A DNA stretch of 64,000 bases, taken from contig OY992835.1 of the NCBI GenBank assembly GCA_963921425.1, positions 372,001 to 436,000 of the forward strand, read 5' to 3'. The notes under the pieces were generated by a model. The model made no database searches, had not been told where the DNA came from, and saw only the letters and a list, made by a program, of their open reading frames with translations. Source of the DNA: Dryas octopetala. Taxonomy: Eukaryota > Streptophyta > Magnoliopsida > Rosales > Rosaceae. Positions 38,488-51,463 of this stretch are shown in pieces. Numbering within the stretch: position 1 is the first letter of the stretch; the number at the start of each line of letters is the position of its first letter. A program made the translations under genes and the position numbers.

Positions 38488-41392
38488 TGACAGGACCGCC
38501 CCCGAATTCCACCCTGAAACCCGGAGAGGTCCTGCGGGAATCCAAATTCAAGGAAAATCCTACCGAAAATTCGGCAGAACCTCCCCTGAAAATAGACTAA
38601 CCCAGAAATTCAAACCTGTTAAAAAGCACTTCTATACAGCAACCACCTCTACCACAACCAAATAGGGTCTCAGACCCAACAATCTCACAGAAATCCAACT
38701 TAAAATTTGTAGGGTGGTTATCAGAGCTGCTATTCTATTACATGGAATTTTTACAAAAATTAAATGGCGCCTACAGGGTCCGACTAAGGAGATGATTGCA
38801 ACTGCCTCGACGTGTTTGGCTCGACCTCCACCAAATCTACTACCTGGGGGACAATTTAAGACAAAACAAACAAACCGTGAGACGAACTCAATGAGTGGAC
38901 AGTTTAACGAGAAACATAAGTAAAATTTCTGTTTCAGATAATCCTAAAAAAAAAACCACGTTAACTCTAAAACCTCTCGTTACTCTTTGAAATCCCCCAG
39001 TTTTAAAACAATTTCACAAGTCTTAAAAATGTTATAAAACTCATGAAAAAAAATTAATACTCTCAAGCTGTAAAATTATTAAAATACCTGAAATAAAATA
39101 AAATGCCTTAATGAAACTGTCGTTTAAAACGTTTACTGGTGAAATATATTTTCTCAAAACACTTCACAACTGAAAACTCACGCCACACTAGTACCCGGAA
39201 AACTGCTGGTCATACACTGCCGAGTCACCTCTAGGCAAGTGCAGAGCAAATATACACCTGTGCTGGTCATACACCGCCGAGTCATCTCTAGGCGAGTGCA
39301 GAGCAATTATACACCTGTGCTGGTCATACACCGCCGAGTCATCTCTAGGCAAGTGCAGAGCAATTATACACCTGTACTGGTCATACACCGCCGAGTCATC
39401 TCTAGGCGAGTGCAGAGCAATTATGTACCTGTGCTGGTCATACACCGCCGAGTCATCTCTAGGCAAGTGCAGAGCAATTATACACCTGTGCTGGTCATAC
39501 ACCGCCGAGTCATCTCTAGGCTAGTGCAGAGCAATATTTACCTGCTGTAGGGGGTACTAATATGACGGTTTTAAACTGCTCATTTATCTTCATAAAATTC
39601 GTAACTCAAATCAATATTTCCAATTCAAGACTCATGATAACCAAATAATAAAATCATAATTTAAGAAAACACTTCCAAATCACAGATCCAATTCAACCTC
39701 TAATATCTCTCAAACAAATTCAATAACCACATAAATAAATCATGAATTTAAAAAAAAGCATTTGCAAAATAAAGTCCACTCACAGTGAGAAAATCTAATG
39801 TCGATCCTCCGCCGGATCGTCGCGAACCCCGATCGTATCGCCTATAACACAACGATAAAATATGAAATTAGTCTCGCTAAACTCACGCTCGAGTAATGGT
39901 TATAAATCATCTTCCTCAAAACTATACGCTCTCTAACCTATTCCTAACCATCTCGAAACTTCCCGGCTCACACCCGCATCAACCACACTTCTAAAATCAA
40001 ATTTTAAATCTCGAGAATAAATCTACATAGCCCACCTCAATCGAGCACACCGTCTGAGAGTAAGTTCGATATCAGAAAAGTATCCAAACATTTAATCCAT
40101 TAATACCCAAATAAACCTTACGTGTGTTATGCCTTGACCTAGGTTCACTCGGGAATCGTTTTCAATATAGAAAACGTATCCAATATCAATCCAAATTGGG
40201 GTTTCGTAAACTCCGGAAAATTTCCATCTAAACACAATTAATAACCAACTCCAAAAGAGTTTTAAATTCAAGTATCAAAAGAAATTGGCGGCTGGTTAAT
40301 CAGAACCGCCGCTTTCGCCGCTTAAAGTGGCAGCCACTAATGTACCAAAACTAGACTTCACAAATTTCTCCCAATTTCCTCCAAATTTCAATCCTACACA
40401 GCCATTGGATTTCCTAGAGACAAAATTTATCCAAAACAACATCACAATAGCCCCCCCAATCCAAAACCCACAGAAATTCCGAATTGACATAAATTTCCCA
40501 AATTCAATCTTCAACAATTTCTCAAATTCAGACAATCAAGCCACAAGAGAATGAGAGCCTACTAAGAAGGGAAGAAAACCCACCTAAATTCGAGTTGATT
40601 GCGATGAAAATCCGACTAAAAATGGAGGGAAAGGCCGGCGGGTCTGTGTGACTTTTTCGAGCAAAACCAGCGTGCAGGGGGGCTGGCTGGCTGGAGGAAT
40701 GGTCGGGAGAGGTGGTCGGCGTCGGGAAGGCTCGCCGGTGGCCTGGGCTGGTCGGGAAACTCGCCGGAGAGGACGGTCCGGCCTGGTGGTGTCGCGCGCC
40801 GAGAAGGGGGAGAGAGAAAACTGGGTCAGTGGGGTTGCTGGTCGTCGGCCTCTGGTCGCCGGAGCTGGCCGCGCCGGTGAGAGAAGAGAGGGGGAGGTGA
40901 GTGAGCTCGGGGAGAGAGGGAGAAGTGAGAGGGTGCGGGGGGGGGGGAAAGAGAGAGAGATAAAGGGGGAGAGAGAAGAGTGTAGAATTTTCTGGAGAGA
41001 GAGAGAAATCAGAAAAAAATTTCTGATTTTGGGTATTTTAAAAACCCACTTATACAAATTTACAAAATTGCCCCTCACTTCACGTGTCCGTATCTTTCAA
41101 ACCGTAACTCGAAATGACGCGTGCTACGTGTCTATGAAATCGTGGAATCGAAACCTATCTAACAGACCCGAAGTCAAAATCGAATTCCCATTCTTTTTAA
41201 AAGTCAACTTTTGGTCAAGCTTAAATTAAAACAAAATTAAATAAATCAAAACTTTAAATCAAAACTCTTTTTATTTTCCAAATAAATCTCAAAATCTTTA
41301 AAATACAATTTCACATCTAAAAAAAAATCTCTTAAAAACATAGTTAAATAAAAATTTAAATTTCTAGTGAAAATTTGGGTCGGGTCGTTACA
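38488..41392 (-). mobile_element. Solo Gypsy LTR, same family as the 49,905-55,936 element
   Basis: On the minus strand it starts TGTAACGACCCGACCC and ends GCGGTCCTGTCA. Perfect 5-bp duplication CTTTC (38483-38487 and 41393-41397). 2,905 bp, no internal domain. Contains a six-copy 57-bp minisatellite. Confidence 0.92.
39206..39547. repeat. 57-bp minisatellite, 6 copies
   Basis: CTGGTCATACACCGCCGAGT begins each unit, at 39206, 39263, 39320, 39377, 39434 and 39491. Units differ by only a few bases. The period is divisible by three, giving long but meaningless open frames on both strands. A shorter, more divergent version is in the 3' LTR at about 54985-55190. Confidence 0.95.
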
Positions 41393-41739
41393 CTTTCTCA
41401 TCTCATCCCCGATCTCTTCTCCCTCCCTCCCGTTGGTTGGGTTTGAATTATTTTTACATTTTAATTTGCTGGGCTTTGAGATCCTTCTCTCCTCCCCGAT
41501 CTCTTCTCCCTCCCTCCCCGTTGGCTGGGTTTGAACTGGCTTTACAGTTTAATTTGCTGGGCTTGGACTTTGGACAAAGAAGGAGAAGACAGAGAGAGAA
41601 GCGGTGAGAAAGGAAAAATTGCTGGGTTTGTGCAATTAAGGAAGCGAAATTTCGGCAAATTTCGGTGAAATCTTCTCGAAATCTTGACGAATACCTGCTA
41701 AAATTTTCATACCTCTAAAAAACGAAATTTTATTCCTTA

Positions 41740-42613
41740 GTTAAAAGTAATAAATAAAATTACAAAACTACAAAAAAATTAAAAGTAATAAATAAAATTA
41801 AAATTAAAAAACAAAAAACTAACCAAGGAAATAAGAAAAAACTTGCAAAATAATCAAAATCAAAGCAAACCCAGATCGCATAACCCCTCTCCCCCTTTCT
41901 TCTTCTTTTTCTTTCCTTTCTTTTATCTTCTTTCCTTTCTTCTTCCACCTATAATTGCCCTTTTCTCTCTCTTTTTTCTCCATATATCTTTCTCATCTCT
42001 CAGCGACAAAAACTATAACACGAAGATCGGCGTCATTGGGGTTTTGAAGATCTGCTATGTCGCTTGGGTTTTGAAGATCGATCCATGGGTTTTGAAGATC
42101 GGGCCATGGGTTTGTAGATCGATCGGCTTCGAATTCGATGGTTTTGGTGTTGTCGCGTGTCTAGCTACGTCATGATGGCAAGCAACGATGGAGGTGGGAG
42201 GCAATATGCAGAGGGTTTTTTTCTTCTCTCTCTGTGCCTCTCTTAGCCCTAGTAAAAACCCATTGATACACTATTTTTACATTGGTTTTGTTTGTTTTTT
42301 CAAATTTGGATTTTGTGAATTGATTTTATTTTTATAAATTTGAAATTTTATTTGCAAATTTTGAGAATATTGGATCCCAACATTATCGATTGCAATGTGA
42401 AATTAATTTGTTTTTTGGGTGTGTTTTTTAATTTATTTTGGGGGTTTACAATGATGTTTTTTTTATTGGATTGTTTAAGAAGAAGAAGTAGGAGGATGAA
42501 GAGGAGGAGGCCGGTAGGGCTGGGGTAATCTTCAGAATAGGTGGAAAAAAGAAAAAAAAAAAAAGGAGGAAAGAGTTGATAGGTGTTGATTATTTTCTTA
42601 GAACAAAATAAAA
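41740..42613. other. Mutator-like element interior
   Basis: AT-rich start, then CT-rich, then a short repeated unit GGGTTTTGAAGATCGATCCA (three to four degenerate copies, 42037-42125). No recognised captured gene. Confidence 0.5.
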
Positions 42614-44647
42614 TCATATCTCATTATAAGTATACTCGCAAGTGCACGAATCGTATCAGTAGCAAAGCATGCAAGCACGAGGTCGATCCACAGGGAATGG
42701 TTAATACACAACAAATCAATTCAATTAATCAATAGAATAACTAAACATGGGGGTTTTGGGAAGGATGGAACTCATGCACACCACACCACACGCACACACC
42801 CATTATCCTATCTTGCAATGTTAAGTATTCAGCCATCAAATCAGATATGCATACTCTAACCATCCAAGGCTAATGACAAATCAACTCAAACACAATATAT
42901 CAAAGTTTGACTACTAAAAAGGTTTGGCTAATTACTTTCTCGCAATTGTTCTCCTAAGACATAAATTAAGAGCTTCTTAGGCCTCCCCTAACCAGTTAAC
43001 TTACATGTTCCTTAAGCGGACTTAAGGCAATTGTTATCCATGCAAGAGTCAATTAAGATTTATGAGAACGTCAAACACACACAACATACAAGCTTTGACT
43101 ATTTCCTTGTAGAGGTCCTACGAAACCACTACCAAGAATAATCCCTTATTCCCTTGTTACTTATGATTTAGTGTCTTTGACTATTTCACAACTAAACCTA
43201 ACAAATAAACTAGATGCAATTATCCTAAGGTGGTCAGTCAAAGGATGCAAACAAATAGTGACGGATTCAATTAGATAATGAGAATTTGATACATGCAAAC
43301 ATCAAATTAATTCATTAAGAGACAGATAAACGATTTGTTAAAGCATGACATATCTAATAATCAGCCTACAACTAACATGCAAGATAGAATAATAAACTAC
43401 ATATTAACATATGAAAGGAAATCTGAAATACATAAATAAAATCACAATCCATAATTATAATCAAATCAGAAACAACTAAAAGAAAATAGGAATTCTTGAC
43501 GAAAAGAAAATTGAAAACCAAAGGAAACATCACTAGGGTGGCTGCGGCAAGAAGAAGAGACGAAGGAGACACCTAGCAAGCTGGAGGAACCCACGACAAG
43601 GTGAGCTAGGGCTTGCGGCACAAGGCTGGACTCCTTCTCTCTCTAGCTTCCACGCCAATCGGCCTCTCTCTCTAGCTTTCGGCCTCTCTCTCTTTCTCTG
43701 AAATTCTGAAAGTGTAAAAATATGGGAACCCTAAATTATGAGAGAATATGATGTATATATAGAGGTGAGGGAGAAATCCTTGTGTGGCAAGGCTTATGAA
43801 GGTGTGTAGTAAGCTAGGGTTAGGAAACCTAGGGTGTGCGGCATGAGCTTGGCTTCTTGGGCTTAAGTGACTCATGCATGGCCCTAGGGTTTCAGTCACA
43901 CATGTGCGCATGGGCTGCCACATGGTCTTGGCGTGATGAGCTTCTTGGGCTGCTAGGGTTGGCGCATGCATGCATGGTTGCCACCTCATGATTTCGGCAC
44001 TCCATAGGCCCATGACCCATTTGACTTGATGACATGTCATAGTTGACCCTTGACCATTGAGTTTGACTTCCAATTTCGCCCCTCATTTCCCCTTAGATTC
44101 GAATTCATTTCTTTCCTCCATTTGTTTCCATGGATGTCCACCACCTTCTAGAAGCTTCTGGAACCTTGACTTGATAGAGTTGACTTTGACCAACCTTTCC
44201 TAGTCCAACTAGGATTTCTTATAGATGAAAGATTCCTTGTCCATTTTGACTTCTCGTAATGACCATATTGCCCCTGGAGTCTCCTAGTCTCATTAAGACT
44301 CATTTCCCTAGTAGAGTTAGGTTTCCTAGTTCAACCAAGAATTCTTGCTCCAATTAGGATTTCTCATTTCTGGCTCGACAATAATGGTTCTGGGCTTGAT
44401 GTTTCTTCTTGTGAGTAGGAATTCTCATTTGACTAGGATTTCAGCTCTTTTCCTGGAACAGGAATTGGCCCATTTTCCTAGTTTGACCAGAAAATGTCCC
44501 AAAACGGCTTAATTTGCTTCTTTTTCCTATTTATGCTTCATTTGACCTAAAAAGACAAAAACAAGATAACAAACACAAAATATCGAGTTCTAACACTCTG
44601 GGTTAAGGAATTAGTATCATAAAGTGATGCAAAATGCACACTCATCA
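42614..44647 (-). mobile_element. Athila-like solo LTR
   Basis: On the minus strand it starts TGATGAGTGTGCATTTTGCA. It ends near CACTTGCGAGTATACTTATA, a form seen at the ends of Athila/Tat LTRs (the text CTCGCAAGTGCACGAATC is at 42630). No coding domain. The target duplication could not be confirmed, so the limits are approximate. Confidence 0.55.
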
Positions 44648-45195
44648 ATGAGAGAGTTGGGGTAATTTGCAGAATAGGTAGGGGTGGGGTAGGGGTAATC
44701 TGCAGAGGAGGAGGTGGGGTTGGTGTTGTTGATGGGAGAGTTGCAAAAAAAAAAAAACAAGGAGGAAATTATGAGTTGTAGACACGAAGAAGGAGAAGAA
44801 AGAAAAAAAAAGGATCAAGAAGAACAAAGGAAAAAAAAAAGGAAGAAAAAAATAGAAAAAAAGAGGAGGCGAGAGTTGCAGACAATAAATAGAAGAAGAA
44901 GAAAAAAATGTTTTTTTTTTATAATATATTTTTATTTAAAAATATTTTATTATTTATTTGGCATGTGGCTATTTTTAATTCCACTTATGCCCCACGTGTG
45001 CACTTCGTCATCGCCATGTCATCATTTAACAGAGTTTTGGACAAAGGATTTAACGGAGGTATGTAATTGCAAAAAAAATGAAGATATATATAAGGTATGA
45101 GATCGTTGAAAATTGAACTGGGAGTACCAACTTGCAATTAACTTGCAATTTGAGGCACACTTGAGATACTAAATTGTAGTTTGCCCTTAATTATA

Positions 45196-46400
45196 TGAAC
45201 ATCCTTGTTGCATAAACACTAATCATATAGGATAATTCATCGTGCATAAACATATATAGTTTGAATAGATTGTTCCTTGTGAATCTACTCAAGCTATCAT
45301 CTTCATTCATTCATTCGCCATCATCGGTTGAACTCGAGCATCAAGATCGAAGCCGGGTTCATGAGCTCTTGTCTTCAGGGTGTTGGTAAGAAGGTCTCCA
45401 TACAATTCTTGTGATTGAAGAGCAATAATTGGCGAGAGGTCAATTTATCTTTCTAGAATGAGTCTAGATTAGGTTTGGATCGAGTCACTGGTTGTAACTT
45501 TTTAGATATCATGGTGGTTTTTTTTTTTTTATCTCTGGATTAGATCTTGCGGTTTTTCCCAGTTGAGGGTTTTTCGCTTCAACAAATCTCTGTGTTCTTT
45601 GTGTGGTTGTTTGATTGTTTGCTCATTTAAGTTTGATTGATTTTAATCTGCTGCATAATTAATTAACTTGGTAATTTAAAAAATTGGTTTTGTGTGTTTT
45701 TCCTATGCACCATCCTCACTGGCTGACGAGCCCTGCCTCCCCTCTCTCTCCCTCTCTTCCTCCCCCTTTATTAGATCTCATTTGGGTGCTTAACCATTAA
45801 TATACTATTTCTCTCTTTTTTAATTGCATGCTTTGGTGAGAAAGAAATTAAATTTTTATTCTATTTGAATTTGATTTATCATGATTAGAGCAACTTGGTT
45901 GGTCCGGAGATTGGTATAGTTTTCCTTTCTCAAAGTTTCCCTCAAAACGCATATCTTATTATGTTGAATCAGAGAGAGAAAGACGAAAGGAGGAGATGGA
46001 GAAATAAAGAGAGAGAAGGAGAAGGGAAGAGAGAGAAATGAAGAGAAGTGGTCGGCGGTGGTAGGGGACGCTGACGCTGACAGTGAAGAAGGAAGAAGGG
46101 TGGTTGATTTTTTTTTTCTTAATTCAATTTTATAATTTTATTTTAAATTTTTTTCACATATTACAATTTTATAATAATTTTTTGTCCATATGGTGGGTTG
46201 TTAGTCCTAGTTATTGAACATGTAGGCACCACATAAGCAATGTTAACGGTTGAACAAACAAACATGACAGAATATGGTATTTTGCAACAAATTGTGAAGT
46301 TCGGGTGGTAAAGTGATAAATTTTAAGTTTTAAGAGGCAAATTGAAAAAATCATATTTTTAAGGAGTATTGGTGCAAATAAGCCTTAAATAAAATGGAGA
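45196..46400. other. LTR-like end and an orphan Mutator-like arm
   Basis: 45196-45690 continues the LTR-like segment cut by the Mutator element. About 46240-46395 resembles one Mutator-type arm (TTCGGGTGGTAAAGTG, GCAAATAAGCC), but its partner was not found. No coding signal. Confidence 0.4.
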
Positions 46401-46679
46401 GTTATGATTAAAAAAAAAGGCTTCTAGAAGCAAAAATCAACAAAAAAAGAGAGAGGCAAAAGTAGTTAAAATTTGAATTAGGTTGGTGGGAACTTGTGGG
46501 AGGATTTGTTTTCAAATAGAAAACAGGTGGGCTGACTCGACTAGGCCAATTAGGTTGGCGCTAGCCATTTTGTTTTTTCTTCTGGTTATCAAGTGGACAA
46601 CCAAGATGCGTTCGTGATTAATGATGCAAAACAGTCACAATTAAATCGTTACCGATCAAGTGCAATCCAGTTTACCATA

Positions 46680-47241
46680 AGCTCGTCTACCTGCAACTAG
46701 ATGGACGCCGCGTGTCCATCAGCGTGAAATGACGGCTGCAATTTGCTGACGTGCGTCAGTGCCGCATAGGCCCTGCATTTGCATGCTGGGCGAACCACCT
46801 TGCGCCACGTGGCGCTTGAAAGCCCAATCAGTTGCCACGACAGCGAATCCTATTTTTTCTAATTTCTCAAACTTAAAAAATTCACCAATAATGTCTTACT
46901 GAGTACTATTATCTAGGACTTCAAAATAATATTTTGACTTCCACAATTTTTTAAAAATTTCCAACTCCTCAAAATTTATTCCCGAAAAATCAAAATAATG
47001 TTCATCCAACTTTGAAAAATTATAACTTTTTCTCTCAAACTCCAATCGACACATTCTAAGTCTCCTTGGATTCTTATCGACAAGTACTTTTCAACTATGG
47101 TCCCACTTTTGACTAGTAGATCTCGAAAACACATGAGAGTAATTTCTAATAATTTTCAAAAAATTCCCAATAATTAGAGAAAATTCTATAAATTTTCAAA
47201 TAACCTCAAATTATATCCAGAAAATTTTTCGAGACATCACA
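46680..47241 (-). mobile_element. LTR-like fragment, minus orientation
   Basis: Read from 47241 leftward it starts TGTGATGTCTCGAAAAATTT, like several plant Gypsy LTRs. The far end is not defined. Confidence 0.35.
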
Positions 47242-49178
47242 TGTAACACCCTGTATTTTTCAATCCTATCGTATGTCGATACGTGTTTTCGAATTTCTTT
47301 TGTATTTAGAAGTTTAAGATTTCTTAAAGAAAATGAAGTTTTCTTTGTCTTTTGAGTAACTAACTTGTACCATTAGAGGTTTAGAGTTGAGCTCTAGTAC
47401 TGTTGAGTGTGATTTTGGTGATTATCAAGTTGGAATTAAGTTTTTAGAATTAAATTCTTTGAAGTTGAATTTTTCATAATTTTTCTGGAGAACAATTTGT
47501 TGTTTTGAGGTTACAGGAAATTAAGATTAATTACTACAAGTCCGTAGGAAATTTTAGGGAATTATTTAGAGTCCCGAGCTATTTTTGGTGAATTTATGAA
47601 GTTTTGAGAAAATAGAAAAAATAGGAAAAGAAAGAAAATTAAAAGAGACGCTGACTGGGTCGACAGCACGCCACATGGCGCGCTACAGCTGGCCCAGCGC
47701 GTGCGACGGAGCGTTGACAAGGCGTCAGCTAGCACTGCGTGGGCGAGCTCACGGGAGCCATCCTACGCGCGTCACACTGGAGCCGGACTCGTGTTTTAAT
47801 ATGGACCGCACGAGTTCATTAAATGAACTCGATCTGGGCTGTTGATCCGTGAGGGGAAGCCGGTCACTGTGCACCGAGTCAAGCTGACTCGCGTGTTTGC
47901 ATGTGGGTTGACCCGCGAATATTTTGTGAGTGTAAACAGGTTGTTCGATGGGTATTAATTCTTGACCCACTTTGGATTTTAAGCCTCCTTTGTGCATTTT
48001 AGTACAATTTGTCTTATATTGGAGACTTACAACTTCTTCCAACTCTCTAGTGCCTATAAATAGAGACCCTTATTCCTCATTTTCACTTGCACCACCAAGT
48101 GAAGTTAGAGTTATTCACTTCATGGTTCTTTGAGAGTCTCTCTAAGAAAAGACATACCAAAAGGGAATAAACTTCGTATAGTTTAAAGTTTTGGGAGTGC
48201 AAGGAAGAGTCCCTAGAAGTGGAGTTTAGCTTTGGAGGTCTACAACTGGGTAAATATTTTATTATTTCTGCTTTATTTATTTATTTATTTTTTTAGGCTT
48301 TAATTTTAGGATGCATGCTTAGATTAATTAAGTAAGATTTATTTATTAATTAAGCATGTCTAGCCTTATTTTTGGAGACTTATTTGTTTAATTAAATGTT
48401 ATTAGCATGCTACGATTAGCAAGTTTCAATTGTAGAGATTAAGTTGGATTAATCTAATTTACTTTGAGCAAAAACAAATAGTCAATTGGTTTGAAATTAA
48501 GATAAAACTTGAAACTTGTGAACCCTTAAATAAACAATAAAGAGTAGACTTTAGTTCACTTAGGACTAGAAACTAGCGACGTGTGACTAAAGGAAAAGTC
48601 ATACCGTCTTCCCCCATTGATAATCGTCCCTAACTTAGAATTTGTTTTCTTTTGTCGATTTTGTTTCTATCGGATTACCTAGTTACCCAGTTGCCGAGTT
48701 GTTACGAGGTTAAGGTTGCTGTATTGTCTAGTTACAGAGGATAAGAACATGCGCGAACGTGGAAGGCTTGTGGAAGAGAATACTTGAAGAACATTGGATT
48801 CCAGGTATAAGGATTTATCCTACATTCCTGACTATGGACTCTGTGTGTGTATGTGTAGTTTTTAAACTTTTATAAAATATGCTATTATGCTTATTGTGTT
48901 CGATCTGAGAGTAAGGGTAGCCTCGTCGGTGACCTTGGGTTCAAGTTCCTAAACCTTCTAGAAGAATTGATCATTTACGTTATGGGGTGCTTAGCTAAGT
49001 TATCACGTATGACGTATATTTGTGTGAAGTCAAAGCTCATAACTGATCCGGTGACAGTTGATAACGTTTTTCAATTGCGAGTTCCTATCTCTATTTACCA
49101 GGGCACTCTCGCTATGGTAGCTGTCTTTTGCAGTTGATATTATAATTGTACCTAATGTGTATCGACCATCTGGATTAC

Positions 49179-49221
<43 letters not shown>

Positions 49222-49517
49222 TATGAGTTTTTATGCATGTTTACCATATACTACTACAGTTGAGGTGTTAAATCGATTTTGTGGAAATGTTTTGGGATTT
49301 TGGAAATCAATCTTTCACAGGGAAATGTTTTTAAAGGTTTTCAAACCTAGCAGGGTCCCCTTAGGGAATCTATGATCGTATGTGATGCTTATCCCCTACT
49401 TTCTTTGTTTTGTTTCTTCTCTATTGCTTATGTAAATTTGCCTCTTGGAGCAGATCTTGATTGAGGGGTGGGCAGCTTAAATTCTCTTGTCGAGTGTCTC
49501 AAGGTCTCTGTTGTCAT
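47242..49517 (+). mobile_element. LTR-like segment TGTAACACCC, plus orientation
   Basis: Starts TGTAACACCCTGTATTTTTC, includes TGCCTATAAATAGAG near 48050 as promoter, and may end TTGTCA near 49516. No matching target duplication was found. Contains an ATT microsatellite at about 49171-49217. No coding domain. Confidence 0.4.
49171..49217. repeat. (ATT)n microsatellite
   Basis: About 15 uninterrupted ATT units. Confidence 0.95.
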
Positions 49518-49904
49518 TGTTGTAAAATTTTATTTACTCGCAAATATAGGAGCCATGTAGTATACTAACAAGGTCGAACCTCAAGGAATGATGCAAAACG
49601 ATACACTAAGCTTAAACTCAAGTTAATTTAAAACTAACCTAATTTGGAAATTTTGTTGGTTTGTGAGGCAACTTAAAAGTAAATGCAACTAAAATATAAA
49701 GCAAATAAAGTAGATACAAGGAGAATAAAGTTAATAAAAGAGGCAAAAATTTAAATTTTAAATCTAGAGAGGAAAATAACAACTTTTTGGTTTTGAAAGT
49801 TAAACAATGGTATAAGAACCAAGGCTAGGGTTTCACACCACTATGAACACATCAAGTGAGATTTTTAGTAATTTTCCCAAAAAGGAGGGCACCCAAGAGT
49901 CACT

Positions 49905-51369
49905 TGTAACGACCCGACCCAAATATCCACTAGAAATTTAAATTTTTATTTAACTATGGTTTTAAGAGGTTTATAAAGGATGATTGAATTGTATTTTAAA
50001 GATTTTGAGATTTATTTAGAAAATAAAAAGGGTTTTGATTTAAATTTTTATTTATTTTTGTTTTAATTTGGAGCTTGACCCAAAGTTGACTTTTAAAATA
50101 AATGGGCTTTTGATTTTGACTTTGGGTCCGTTAGATAGGTCTCGAGCCCACGATTTCATAGACACGAAGCACGCGTCGATCTGAGTTACGGTTTGAAAGA
50201 TACAGACATGTGAAGTGAAGGGCAATTTTGTAAAATTGACAAATTGGGTTTTAAAAATTTCAAAATCAGATTTTTTTTAGGGATCTCTCTCTCTCTCTAG
50301 AACATTCTCTCTCCCCTTTTTATTTCTCTCTCCCCGCACTCTCTCTCTCCCTGTTTTTCTCCTCCCCCGCAGCCACCCCTGCACCAACCGACCACCATCA
50401 CCACCTAGCCTGACGTCGACCACCACTGGCCTCGCTGGCCTCACCGACGTGACCCCCAGGCGCCGACCACTCCCCCCAAGCCTACTCTCTCTCTCTCTTC
50501 ATTTTCTCTCTCCCCTTTTTCTTTGTGCGCGACCAACCCAGCCATGTATGACCAGCATCACAGCAAGTATAGATTTGCTCTGCACTTGCCTAGAGATGAC
50601 TCGGCAGTATATGACCAGCAGTTTCCCCGGGTACTAGTGTGGCGTGAGTTTTCAGTTGTGGGGTATTTTAAAGAATTATATTACACCAGTAAATGTTTTA
50701 AATGACAGTTTCAGTAAGGCATTGCGTATTGTTTCAGATATTTTAACAGTTTTACAGCTTGAGAGTATTAATTTTTTTTCAAAGTTTGATTTACATTTCG
50801 AGGTGATTTAAAATGGATTTGAAAGAAGAGATTTTAAAAGTATTTTGAAAGCTGGGGGATTTCAAAGAATGATGTGAGGTTTTAGAGCTAAATGTGTTTT
50901 TGAAGGGTTTTATGAACATGAAGATTTGTCTTGTTTTCGTTTCCATAAACATGTCCACTCACTGAGTTTATCTCACGATTTACCTTGTTTTGTCTTAAAT
51001 TGTCCCCCCAGGTAGTAGCTTTGGTGGAGGTCGAGCTAATTACGTCGAGACATTTACATCCATCTTCTTACTCGAACCCTATAGGCGCCATTTAATTTTT
51101 GTAGAAATTTCCTTGTAATAGAATAGTGGCTCTGATAACCACTCTTAAATTTTAAGTTGGTTTCTTTGTGAAATTGTTGGGTCTGAGACCCTTTTTGGTT
51201 GTGGTAGAGGTGGTTGCTGTTTTAGAAGTGCTTTAACAGGTTTTGAAAATTTTGGGTTAGTCCATTTTCAGGGGAGGTTCTGCCGAATTTTCGGTAGAAT
51301 TTTCCTTGATTTTGGATTCCCACAGGACCTCTCCGAGTTTCAAGGTGAAATCTGGGGGCGGTCTTGTCA
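49905..51369 (+). repeat. 5' LTR of the gag-only Gypsy element (internally deleted)
   Basis: 1,465 bp. Collinear with the 3' LTR except for a missing block of about 1.2 kb after GCGACCAACCCAGCCA (50529-50544). It resumes at TGTATGACCAGCATCACAG. Confidence 0.9.
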
Positions 51370-51463
51370 ACTTAGTATAAGGGCATTAGGTTTTAGATTC
51401 CTCAATTCTGCACTAAATGTGCATCCCCATTATTGATAAGAGTTTGGTTTTCATATAGGTATT

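Larger units (their letters stand above)
37723..41739. mobile_element. Non-autonomous hAT transposon, copy B (interrupted by solo LTR)
   Basis: The same family as copy A. It starts CAAGGAGTACAATTTTGG and ends CGAAATTTTATTCCTTA, with 8-bp flanks GTTAAAAA and GTTAAAAG (7 of 8). The internal order matches copy A: AAATTTCG subtermini, TATACTCTATAATCTATA repeats, poly-T, CT-rich part. Without the solo LTR and its duplication the length is 1,107 bp, against 1,064 for copy A. Confidence 0.85.
37443..45186. mobile_element. Mutator-like element with long terminal inverted repeats, 7.7 kb, nested inserts inside
   Basis: Starts GGGCAAATTGCAATTTTGTA and ends TAGTTTGCCC. It is flanked by a perfect 9-bp duplication TTAATTATA (37434-37442 and 45187-45195). 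The left arm, 37443 to about 37710, matches the right arm, about 44915-45186, in inverse. Shared stretches include CAACGATCTCATAC, CAAAACTCTGTTAA and GATGACGAAGTGCACACGTG. A 9-bp duplication with long arms is the Mutator signature. No transposase is seen. The interior holds hAT copy B, an Athila-like LTR and about 1.4 kb of its own non-coding sequence. Confidence 0.88.

Noticed and set aside
39206-39547. CRISPR-like array
   Set aside because: Units are adjacent tandem copies with no unique spacers, inside a plant LTR.
39188-39550. Repetitive proteins on both strands
   Set aside because: They come from a 57-bp minisatellite whose period is divisible by three. No start context or domain.
40584-41229. 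Open frames of 164 and 193 residues on opposite strands
   Set aside because: They fall in the GC-rich leader part of a solo Gypsy LTR and are mirror images.
47242-49517. Complete solo LTR TGTAACACCC...TTGTCA
   Set aside because: Flanking bases TCACA and TTGTT do not match, so it is listed only as LTR-like.
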